Shown piece after piece: positions 1 through 62,124 of a stretch of DNA of 64,000 nucleotides. A model generated the notes under the pieces. That model searched no databases. It was not told the origin of the DNA and saw only the letters and a program-made list of their open reading frames with translations. Each line of letters opens with the position of its first letter. Position 1 is the stretch's first letter. The translations under genes and the position numbers were made by a program. Source of the stretch: Dasyornis broadbenti (taxonomy: Eukaryota > Chordata > Aves > Passeriformes > Dasyornithidae); the NCBI GenBank assembly GCA_013397935.1, contig VZRN01005170.1:71495-135494 (forward strand), written 5' to 3'.

Positions 1-3000
1 AAAAGGTGTCTTGATGCCTTCAAGCTTTTGTCCATTCTTTTTGACCCTCGTTGCTCCTACAGCCCTGCTCTGCAGGAATGGGCTCTTGGTTGGTAGGAGA
101 GAGGTGCTGCCTTGGTGCCAGGAGCAGCCCCAGAAGGGGAAAGGAAGGGTCACTGGTACATTCAATTTCTAAAGCATTTTTGGTGTTGAAAGCTGCCACT
201 ACAAAACACGCTCCGTGGTTTGGTGTGGTCGATGGAGCTCGAGCACATCAGCAGTGACCTGCATGGTTCAGCTGCAGACACCGTGGATTCCTGCCCCTGC
301 TTCCCCTTTCCATCACTGCATTTGACACAACCAGACAATGAACACAACCCAGCGACCACAATAGACACAGGCTTGCTTCAGCCACAGCCAATTCAGTCTC
401 ACAGAAAAAGTGCTAAAGCCAAAAATATCGCAGAACCACCAGATCAGGGGGAACAGAAAACATCTGCTTGGTTCTCTCTGCACGAGGGCCAAAGCCGCAC
501 TTCCCTGTGCACTGCAACCACCAGGCCTTTCCCACCAAGGATTTTATCCTCCCCTCCCCAAAAAACAAGCACCACTCCTGGCACATCTTATTCTGCCTGC
601 CCTGGACAGCCTGGGGGGATCTGATCCGAAGGGCTGCACTGTCACCTGCAGCAAGGACCACACCTTCCTGTTCTGCTTTTCCAGACTTCCATCCCAGCTG
701 CATGTAGGGGCACTTTGGAGATTGTCACGTGGCATGGAGCTTGGCAACCATAATTAAGTGAATAGTAATATTTAACTAAAAGCTTGGACAGCTTCTGACA
801 CCCAAACCAAGCCTTCATAATGTGATTCCCATTCCCTGGCTTTCTCCTCACACCACAGACAAGAGGTGCCAGTGCTGGAGACCAGGAATCCAACCCAGCT
901 CCCTGCCCCCCTTTCAATAAGAAATGAGGGAGTTGCCGGTTTTGCCCTTCTCTGCCTTGCTACTGAGATAAATCACAATTTCTGTGTAAAGCAAGGCCAC
1001 AAATGTGAGTCTTTCATTTAATCTGGAAACAGATGCATTCTTGGTAAACTATTTCTCACCCAAGACAGGTATTTTCAGCCAGATATCCCAGAGCCACTTC
1101 ACCCCCCTGTCTTGAAAAATTCTATCCACACTTTAAAATCCTGTGAAATGATTAGAAAACTCATGGAGGAGAAAAAAAAAAAAAATTCAATTATAGGATA
1201 TGTTTTGTAGAAGCTTCTGTTTCCAAAGCAACCTTTTATTTCACACTTTCCCATCAGATCTGGAAATTTTGCCGCACAGAGGTTTACACGGTAACACGCA
1301 CTGAGGTGTATTTTGACAGCCTGCAGTGGGCTGCTACCATAGCCTGTTTTCCAGAAAAGGAAGTACCACCACACCAAGCTGAACCTTTGGGTTTAATTTC
1401 TCATTTCTCATTAAACCAACGTTTTAGTGGGGGTTTTCCTCAGTGTGGCAGCTCGCCAATTTAACCTTGGGGAAATTCAGATGCAGGTGAATTAAGCTGG
1501 TAAGTCAGCTTGCTGAAATGACAAATGGGATTTGGAAAGCTGAAACGGGGGTTTCTGTTTCTCCTGTGTTATAGGGCAGTGCCCTCCACTGGCCAAATGT
1601 CCTCACTTTAAAATGAAAGAGCGTAAATTCACTGTGACTCTAGAATAAAACACCCAAAAATACCTCCAAAGCCCCTCAGAATCAATGCCAAAGTCTCATA
1701 AAAGGTTATTGCATAATGGCACCAATTTACACCAATGCCAGCCTTGTTTTCACATTACATGGTAATAAAACACTTTGGGTGCTGAAATAAATCCCAAGGC
1801 AGCCCTTTTAAAGAGTTCCAAATTAGAAGCGACAAGACAAAAATGGGTAGTGCTAGAAAGTGCAATTTAACACAAGACCATCTAGTGGTAAAAATCACAG
1901 AACCAGATTACAAAAATTATTACTATCTGTTAAATTTTCTCTTTTTTTACCCTTTTCTTTCTGTTCAGAAATGACAGATTCTCATGCAAATCTCTCTTTG
2001 AGGCGATGAACGATGGTTTTGAGTGCCATGCTGAGGACAGAGGTGGTTGCATCAGCAAGACCTGTATTACATGAACTTGAGAGTGGGGATTAATGAGTGT
2101 TAAGAGCCAACAGACAGTGGGAAACCTGGAAATAAAATGGATTTATGCCCTCCACTCATCTTATTGTGGGCTACCCCAGGGACACGATCTTAGTAATGAA
2201 AGTGTTATTAATGAGTTGTAGCAGAGTCAATTATCCAACACAAGATCACTATCTAATTACTAGATTATATAATGTATCATATTCAGTGTGATAGGGCTGC
2301 TGGTGAGAAGGTGAACTGTTTCTTTAATTAGATTAAAAACAATAGGCTGTGGCAGGAAGTTGTGATAAAAATACAAAGACAAATGGAGCTGGCAGAGATA
2401 GACCAAAACCACAGAAAGACTGAAAATACGCTTGGTGTTATGAGTTGCACACTTAGATTTTCAAGCAGAGACAAAGAAGGACAAAAAAAATCCTTCAGGC
2501 CCTGAAAAAGCCTTCACTCTCATCTACAGATAGCGGGAGGCTGAAAGTCAGAGGATGGGTTTAACATCCTTTTCTTCAAGGGCTTAACAAGAACCATTTT
2601 CTTTGAGCACACCTGATGTAAGCTTTAAGACCTAGCAGACGTTTTACCTTCTGTCCCATTCGCTTTGTGTAAAATTTCTGTGTTAGCGGGCAATGAAGGA
2701 AATCAGTCCCATTCCATACCTGGCGATCGTATGACCTACTTCCACCAGAAAAAAACCCCAAAATAACTCTGTTCCTAAACTTGTTGTTAAAGAGAAAAGC
2801 TGGATTCCAAGGGGAACCATGAAGCACCCTCCCCAGTCTCTGCAGAACCCAGCTCTGGTGAGTTCTTCCAGGCAGCCTGGAGCGAGCACCAACCCCAGCA
2901 GACAGAAATAACCCAACCCCCTGGCTTCTGGAAGAGCCTCAGCGCTCACAGAAGTCCTGCTCCCCACTGCAGATTAATTTGGGATGCTCACCAATGACGA

Positions 3001-5334
3001 CCCAGAGCAGTTCAGTCACCCTCACCCTCGGGGTCTCAGTTGCCCCTGTTGGAAGTTTGTTTTGCATCCATTGCCTCACCTCAGATCGATCTCTTCCCCC
3101 CTCCTCAGGGTTCCTGTGATTGTTTAACAACCACATTCGAATGCTGGGTTGTCCTGCTCATAATTCTGTAGGTGAAACCTCCCTTGTACAATCTAAGAGC
3201 CAGTTTTGCACTACGAGATTGAAGCAAAAAACTGGAGGAGGTGGGAACAGTGGGTATCAGGTTGTGTTCACATCCAAGTCTCTTTTCCTCTATTACAGGA
3301 TTTGAAGGCCTCAAACTGCAGCAGTGAGCCATTTTCAGAGCCACAGCACAAACAGTGCTTCACAGGAATGCAGCATGAGTACCTTGATGCCTTCTAAGGC
3401 TCTGCACAGAACCGTTTTAGCCAGGACTGCATTAAACACAGCGTGACGCTGCTGTGGACAGAGCCTCAGAAAGAAGAGCAATTGCTGCTCTCACTCTCAG
3501 CCCAGGAGTAGGGATTCACCCCAAGTTCCCTGTGGGCAGCAGGAGGAGCTCTCAGTGCCCTGGCAGCCTGGTCCAGCTGCAGGTTCCAGCTCAGCTGCTC
3601 CCTGAGGGAACAGCCCTGCCCATGGGCACCGAGTGTGGGTCTCACCTGCCCGGCTCCCTGCCAGGGCAGCAGCTGACGCTCACCTCTGTGTGACCCCAGG
3701 CAGCCACAAAATGCACACTCAACCGCAGCTGCTGAACTGTGCTGACACAGAATTTCTAACTTTTGCTTTTCCTTACAATGGAAAGAGCTTTAGACATCAC
3801 AGCTTTAAACCACAGAGCTCTGACAAATGAAAACAGGATGCGTGCCTCTCAGGCTGGTGCTGTGTACTTTTTGCCTGAGACTGCGCTACCTGGGACCAGG
3901 CTGGTGCCATCTGTCAGCTCAGATCATTGGCCAAATTCTCTCTTTCCTGATGGAAGGTCAACTCTGCTGTGTGTGACAGAAAATATTGGCATGGCCAAGG
4001 GTTCTTGTCATCACAATCTGCCTGACCATAGAACCAGCTGGGAATAAAAAAACAAAATAAAAAATAAAGGCTTGAAGTTATTCAGTTGTCTCCTTCATTC
4101 ACAGAACTCCAGTGATGCACTGATGGAGTCCCTTTCTGACTCTTCATCAGAGAATTCGAGCAGGTGAGCAATTACATCAGGCAGTGAGGCAGTCCAAACA
4201 GTTATTGCTAAAAATAGAACTACTCATCAACTGATTAACGTATTTCTTTAATCTGTCAGAATCGGTTCATCTCCAACAACATCATTCTGATTCAGCTTTG
4301 GACACGTCAGAAGCAGCCCTTATAAAACAACAAAGCTCTGCTCAGGGAGTTTTGCCCCTGAGGGAAAGGGCAGAGATGCTCAGCAGGAACTTCAGGCAGC
4401 CACAGAGTTAGAAACCGAGTGTGATGCTTTTGTCCCCTTGCTCAGGAGTTGTTCCCGTTGGTGCAGAGATCACCAGGAACACCATCCCAGCTCTCTGAGG
4501 GACCCAGAGCAGCTGTGTTTCTACAGAAAGCTCTCTCAAGCCCCATTTCCAAGCTTGCTGTTTGATTTTACTGACAGCTGAGCTCCTCCAAGCTTGCATG
4601 GACCTCTCACATCAGAATTCCACTGCTGGATGTATCCACCCCTGAGACCTGGGCAGTGCTTCACCTAAATGTCACCTTAAACAAGAATAGCAGCAGTTCT
4701 CAGGCAGCCTGGTGCTTGCTTGGCAAACCCCACCTGAGTTCCTGTGCCATGAATGTGCCACACACACGTGCAGATCGGTGTGACACGGCTTTGTCCAAGG
4801 GGACGAGGCTCAAGGGCGGGAGCTCTGCTCTCCTGGGACCAGGTCTGCCCTGCCCACGCAAGGGAGGGAATTTGGGAGTGAGCAGGGCCTAAAGCAAAGC
4901 TTGTGCCACCAGAGAGCGTCTCTCCTGTCACCCACCCTGCAGAGCAGATTTCACAAGCACCTGTTGTTCACACCACGGAACACAAAACATCGCAGTCACA
5001 GAGCTGGCACCATGTTTAATAACCCACACAGGAAGTTCAAAGAATGACCAGTTACAGACTTTGAAATAAAAGTTTACTGTGGGAGTGATTTTGTAGCTCA
5101 CAACACTTGCTGAAGGCAAACAAAACTTGCCATTTTGGCAGCTCCACCAAGTCAAAATCGAGTTCATAAAGTGCCTCACGTGAAACTGTCATCATTGTGG
5201 GACCCTGGCATGGGCTGCTATGGGAAAGCCAAGTTTTCACTGGTTTTGTAAGCTGGGAGGGCTCACTGTGTGTACACAGACACACACACACACCCCAGTG
5301 GCTGAATTCTGCTCTTGGAAGTGTTTTTCACTTC

Positions 5335-5376
5335 TCTTGAGTAATCATTCCTGAGTCATCTTCTTGAGTAATCATT
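5335..5376 (+). promoter_or_regulatory. Duplicated 15-mer flanking an AP-1 site
   Basis: TCTTGAGTAATCATT occurs at 5335-5349 and again at 5362-5376. A perfect AP-1 heptamer TGAGTCA lies between them at 5352-5358. Possible regulatory cluster; motif evidence only. Confidence 0.3.
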
Positions 5377-5654
5377 GACTCTGACTCTAGGATGAAGATT
5401 TGTTGGCCTAATAAAGCAAAAAGCAAAAGCTGTGCTGTTTCGGAAAGCTCTCACACCCAAGCAAGTGCACCACACACGAAGACTCAGCTGCTTCCACTTC
5501 TGCCAAAGGAGAGATAAATGATGATACTGAATATATCTGATATTGATGTGCACATCAGGCAGATACAGCGTTAATATCACTGCTTGAATTAGAATTGGGA
5601 GTTTGAACCAGGATCCACAAATATATCATGTTCTGGGCTTCTCTGATAAAGTTC

Positions 5655-5687
5655 ACTGTTTAAATAATGAGACATTATTTAAACAGT
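5655..5687. repeat. Perfect 15-bp inverted repeat with 3-nt spacer
   Basis: Left arm ACTGTTTAAATAATG (5655-5669), spacer AGA, right arm CATTATTTAAACAGT (5673-5687). The arms are exact reverse complements, so the DNA could extrude a cruciform and the intron RNA could form a tight hairpin. Confidence 0.9.
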
Positions 5688-7611
5688 TTCTGCTCAAAAT
5701 CAGGACAACTCTTAAATGAATGTATCCTGCTAGGCAGGAATGCAGCCACTGAAAGTGAGATGGTCAGTGATGGAAGTGAAAACTGCTGTGCTCATTTAGA
5801 AGCAGAAAATTACTTGAAATTATTTTTACTTTGTTCTTCCATGGCACCTTTCTATCTATAATTTCTGGCCTTGTGCTTTCTATACATTTGAAGTTTCTTC
5901 CAAATATTCAGAAGCTAAAACTTATACATATGTTATCTGTCATGAGGCTTAGAATATAAAAATCATTGATTTAGCAATATTGAGTTACAAGATCATTCTG
6001 TTTCTGTGAGCCTGACATCCACATCAAGAGGAATTAATGGAAATTAAAGGAATTATCATACAAACCGTGTAGCACATTACTTTAAATCTCTCCACATTTT
6101 AATTATTTTTTCATTTGTGCATTTGATTATCTGTCTGCTACTCCTATTCTTATTTTCCCCACAAGGGAGAAATGCATTGAAACACTGATAAGAGTTAAAA
6201 ATGCAGGTACAGTTTGCACTGCACATCAAAACACACAATACCACCATTTTTCATGCCCTAAAAGGCAGAAAAGAGATTAGAACTGGGGTTTTTTTCTCAA
6301 ATGCAAAACCCTTTGCTTGCACTGTGCTGATTAAAAAGAAGAAAAAAGCCCAATTTGAGAGAACAATTTAGAATTCTCTGACTTGAAGACAGGGCCAAGA
6401 TACAACACGTTGGGAGAGTGCAAGGCCCAGGATATCTGGTATGAAAGCACGGTGTAGTTACTGTCGGTGTAGCATCGCCTGCGTGGGTTACCTGCACAGA
6501 AAGGAAACTCAGGGTGTGAAAAAAAACGTCTTAAAGGCAACCCCAGCACGGGATGGAACCACATTGCTTTCAAATCCATCCTGAACACCACTGCCGATAT
6601 TTTCCCCCAGCTGAAGGCAAGCAACGATTTTTGTTTTTCCTTTTTTATTTTCAACCTCAGATATTTACTAAAGGGTCTTTCCAGTGACAAGCCCAGATCT
6701 TCTCTTGCAAGGGTGATCTCAGGTGAGTTTTTCACCAACATCACCATCACGTGCAAACAACAGCTAGGGCTACCTGCCTGCTGACTCGAGATCTGACCAG
6801 CATTTCTTGTATCGGTTTCTGATGTGAGATTTAACAGTTACGGCACCTGGATGCTCTGCTCCATCCCGGCCTTGCTCTGTGTTTTATTGCTTTGCTTTAC
6901 ATTTGAAATTTACTCCAGAATCCCCATGCCCAAAACTGGACATGTACTTTATGGGACAAAAGCATGCAAGTCACTCGAGGTCCTGCCAAAGCACAATACA
7001 GAGGTGCCCTGCATGAAGACACGACGATGCTGAATTCAGGAAACAAATATTTGCTAAGCCAAGCAAAAGCACCAATTCAACAACTGTAGTGAACTCGCTG
7101 ATAATGGGGATTTTTCTGTCCTGGACAATAATTTCACTTTCATATTTGTGGAACATCATTTCCTTAAAGGTGTGCCTACTGTACAAAAGTACATGAGGTA
7201 GCCTTTCTATTTCCAGGCTGCACCTATAAATGACTGTTTCATTTCAGTTTCCAATCAATTCCTACACTACACGTATTAGGACTGCTTTAGAGCTTAGACT
7301 GATGCAGAACTCTACAAATACAAAACTGCCTGTAAAGCTCAGTCTCAGCATCTGTGTCAGCTGCCCTAAAAAGTGGAACAACAAAGATACCAGGACTGCA
7401 AGCCGCCCATCTCATGGCAGTGCTGCTTTTCCAAGTGTCTGACTGCTTCCAAACTTCCTTTGGTAGAAATGCTGACATGTAGGTAAATAAAATCCAACTC
7501 ACAATCACTTCAAGTGCTGCAATAATATTCAGTTATTGAAGAACAACTCTCACTCAGCACCAAGTGTCCCTCCCTATGAAAGAGCATTTCTGGGAGCTGC
7601 TGCTCACTCAC

Positions 7612-58327
<50,716 letters not shown>

Positions 58328-59554
58328 CTGTAAAAAGAAAACAGTGTTCAGTGACTTGTCAAGTTGAACTCTAAATCTAGATCTAGCTTTTTCTCTCTCT
58401 CATCCACAAAACATTTTTCATCACAAGTACTTTGTGTTTCATCAGGGAATTCTTCCTAGTCAAATGCGTATCATCATTTTGCATTTGTTCAGTTCTAAGA
58501 AACACAGAATCAAAATGAACACAGTAAAATCATGAGGTAAATCTCAAATTATCAAGTTTATTTCTAAGGGAAGCTTGTCATAGTGTTTCATGTTTCACTG
58601 ATTGCTACACAAATTAAAAAAGACATAAACTAGTGGGTTTTGGTAGCTTTTACATGAAAACTACAGGTGGAAGAGTTTATCAGGAAGGGGAAAAACTCAT
58701 GTACAACCTCGAGAGCAGTGACAAGATGAATTCCTTTGGAGTTTATCTATGGTCTCACCCCAGTGAACACTTTTATCAGTGCTCCAGAAGAAGAGATGAA
58801 GTGCACCTGATCAAATCCACACCTGACACAAGCCCAGGAGTTTGGTTGATAAGCTTGAGGGCAGAGCTCCTGGTCAGTGGTGCCTGGACAGGCTCCGGAA
58901 CAGATGTTCAGGAATCCCATAAAACTCGATAGGAACAAACCTTGAGTCCTACACAAAGTGCGGGGGAAAAGACTAAAACAGGTCCCCCCGACCTTCCTTT
59001 CCCAGGGTCAGCTGCTGTCCGTAATTCCCAGCTCCTGTGCCTGCCTCCCTCACAGCAAAGAGGGATGGGGAATGTGGGGCTGTGGTCAGACTGCAACACT
59101 TCATCTCCGCCCCTCCCTCCTCCTCCTCCTCACACGGTTCCCCTGCTCCATCGTGGGCCTCTCCACGAGCTGCAGTCCTTCAGGTTAAACCTGCTCCAGG
59201 GCTCTCCAGGGAATCCCTGCTCTGGAACCTGGAGCACCTCGTGCCCCTCCTCCTGCTCCTCTCCCCTCCTGCTCAGAGGTTGTTTCTCACACTTTGCTTT
59301 TCAGAAAGCAAAGAAGGACAGACCTTAGCCACACTCTCATGATTTAGGAGCTCCACAGCCCATCACTCAATCCTGCTCCTCCTTTTGCTTCAACATGCCC
59401 GAGTTGTCACACATATCATTCACCAGTTTTTCTCCCATCCCCAAAGGCTGATGTCTGAAAACAGTGCTATGTTATAGGGGGTACAGAGCTCTGTCCAAGT
59501 CTCAATAAAACCGATTTACTGCTTCAGTGAGCTGCTGCACTGCCCAAAGAAAAA

Positions 59555-59568
59555 CCAGCAGAGGGGGC
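59555..59568 (+). promoter_or_regulatory. CTCF-like motif in intron 1
   Basis: CCAGCAGAGGGGGC matches 13 of 14 positions of the CTCF core consensus CCASYAGRKGGCRS; the exception is G for C at position 12. Motif match only. Confidence 0.3.
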
Positions 59569-60740
59569 AGAATCCAGCATTGCTGGAGAGTGATGCTCCA
59601 CAAAGGAAACCAGAGCAAAGCTGCAGGGAGAGATCTTGAAACACAAGCAGATGGAGAAGAACAAGTGGATGGGCAGTTCAAAGCACAAGGGTATTGCCAG
59701 TGTCTAACACTAGAAGAGTCTGGGCTTGGAAAACTGCAAAACTTCAGCCTTTTCTGAACACAGCAGCACTGCTTTCCATGGAAAGAAAATGCAGGTGTAA
59801 AAGCAAGGTAGGCAGGGTCCTAAGAATCTCTTTTTCTTCTACATCTAATATGAGATCAGTACCTTGACACACAGCAGGCCTGGCAGGCACTGAGTACCCC
59901 ACTCTGTTGGATGCTGGGCTCCGTCAGGGAGTTTCTTTATCCATGATTTCCTTATCTACTCCCAATTAGCAATCCCAGTGATGGGTACACGGAGAAAGAC
60001 ACAAAAAGGTGAACAGACTTATCCACACATCAGGACAGTGCTAAAGGCACACAGAGCTCTCGTGCAGCTCAGCTTCAGTCAATGGCCAAGGGAACATCTG
60101 AACTTGGCTGGTCCCTGGAATCAGCACAGCAAACAACTGCAGCAGAGAGGTACCAGGCACTTCTCCAGACGAGCCAGTCTGTTGGTTCTCATCTTTTTCT
60201 GTGAAACTGCTGTTCCACTCCTGCCACTGCTGCACAACTTATTCCCAGGCAAAATGCATGTACAAAGGGATGGCCACTTCCTCTGAGTGCAGACTCTTAA
60301 TTTCTTCCAGATCCCTGCCATTTCAATTATGTCCTTTCAAAACACCTTTGTCTTCTTTTACTGCCCTCTCTACTAATACATTAAAATCCAGGGGGAATTC
60401 ACATTCTAAATATTTTCTATCAAGACCCTGAGGATGACAGTGCACTTTACACCTTTTCCACTCTAAGAGAAGCAAAGAGAAGAACCAATATTCTTACATA
60501 CCCTGTAGATAGTATCACTACATCTTCAAGCACATCGTTCAGGCTTCAGAAAAAGCAACTAAAAATAGGTTTACCAAAAAATCAAGAAAAAATTATATAA
60601 AGAGCTAAGCTGTAGGTGCATAAGGATGTAAAAGGGAGGACAAGCGGTGCCTCTTTTTTACCAAGGGACTCCAAACTGCCAACATAGCCTGCATGTCTTG
60701 TAACTTTGAGCAAATTGCTGCTTCTCTCCTGGTTTTATGT

Positions 60741-60775
60741 ATTGAAACCACTCATTTCTACATTGAAACCACTCA
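60741..60775 (+). repeat. 21-nt tandem duplication
   Basis: ATTGAAACCACTCA occurs at 60741-60754 and 60762-60775, a 21-nt period, two copies. Confidence 0.85.
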
Positions 60776-60949
60776 AAGGACCCTTTAGATTCACTTAATT
60801 GATGGCACTGTATCCTCTGGCCAGAGAGTGTCACTCCTCCCCAGTGAACAGCAAGAGCAGCTCACATGAGCTGAGAACAGATCCAGCTGCAATGGGGACA
60901 AAGTCAAAGACAAGCACAGATTAAGGAGTGAGGGAGGGCATCAAGAAGA

Positions 60950-61050
60950 GCAACAACCACAGAATAACAAAACAAATCAAAACGAACCACACAAAAAAAA
61001 CAATGAACAACAAAAAACCAAATCCAAACACTAAAAGAACCCCCCAAAAT
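60950..61050. repeat. A/C-rich low-complexity tract
   Basis: About 100 bp of AACAAAAC-like words in intron 1, similar in composition to the tract at 12730-12930. Confidence 0.75.
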
Positions 61051-62106
61051 CAAAGAACGCCAGCTCATTCACCTAGTCAGCCAATAAGACAGTGAAGATG
61101 CTGCCCCACTAATCCCCAATCACAGCAAAGAGGCACAGAAACAATGGGTTTAGAAAAGAAGACTGCAATGATTTGTATGGAATTAGAGGCACATGCTGCA
61201 GATCCTGTTCTCCTGCACAGCTCAGCAGCAAACTGTGATGGTAGCACTCCTGCAAGGAGGTCATAATTAGAGAAAGATGTGTTTTATTAAACAAAAACGT
61301 TCTGGTTTTGAGTCCACATGGCTGAAAGACACAGCCCTTAAGTGCCCTCAGTTGTAAATCCTAAACCAATCTCAGTCATGTTCCCCTTTTATTTTACAGT
61401 CAGGCAATTTATGTGCAAGGAAAAAGTGTTAATGGACATGAAAAGTGCTAATAGTTACTCAGACAATTGTGTGTCAGCTGAGACAGACAAGGGGTAGCTC
61501 CTGGAATTATCAGCCAGAGTCAGATAGACTTGAGAAGGTAAAAATTAACAGAAGTGTTTCAAGGTAGATACAAAACCCTATCCAAGCCCAAAATGGGTCT
61601 CTTCCCTGCAGTGATCTCACAGTACGTGATCACCCAACCCAGGCAGCGGTTCATGGACAGACACAGCCTCAGTGAGAATAATCTGGGGCTGTTTTCCCCT
61701 TGGATATGTGTGTCTGGAGGAGGAGGCAGGACAGGGTGGAAGCCTCGAGGTGCCATTCAGGAGCCCTGGTTTACACAGCAGCCCCACAGGCAGGGTTTAG
61801 CCACACCACACAGGTGATGTCCCTGTGTGCACTTGGAACAGTTCATACCCAGTGCTGCTGGAAAGAAGCCACGGGTGGAGTGTGGTGAGTAGGTGCTTTC
61901 TGAGTTAGGACAAAAGTGCTGGAGAGCAGAAGCGCAAACAAAGGTCAAGTCCTCCCTGCAGGCCAGGTAAAGCTGCTCGCAGAGAAACAAGCAATGCCTT
62001 TGCACCTTGTTCCTCTACAACAGTGCAGCAGCATCTCCATCCGGCTCTGCATCTGTGAGCCAGCAGTCAGAGCGTGCTGCCTTCACAGCTTCCTTGAAGC
62101 TCCCGT

Positions 62107-62124
62107 GTCTGTCTGTCTGTCTGT
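62107..62124. repeat. (GTCT)4 microsatellite
   Basis: Four GTCT units plus GT in intron 1. Confidence 0.9.

Larger units (their letters stand above)
1..7611 (-). other. KCNQ1: Intron 11 (3' part outside window)
   Basis: Downstream of exon 11 in transcript sense. I looked for exon 12 (human LREHHRATIKVIRRMQYF) in the minus frames and did not find it, so the intron runs past position 1. Contents I can name: a 33-bp near-perfect palindrome at 5655-5687, a paired 15-bp direct repeat flanking an AP-1 site at 5335-5376, and an A/T-rich unique stretch around 1900-2480. Short ORFs here look random and show no protein family features. Confidence 0.8.

Noticed and set aside
1..7611. Possible exon 12
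   Set aside because: No minus-frame match to the highly conserved REHHRATIKVIRRMQYF segment was found, so exon 12 is outside the window.
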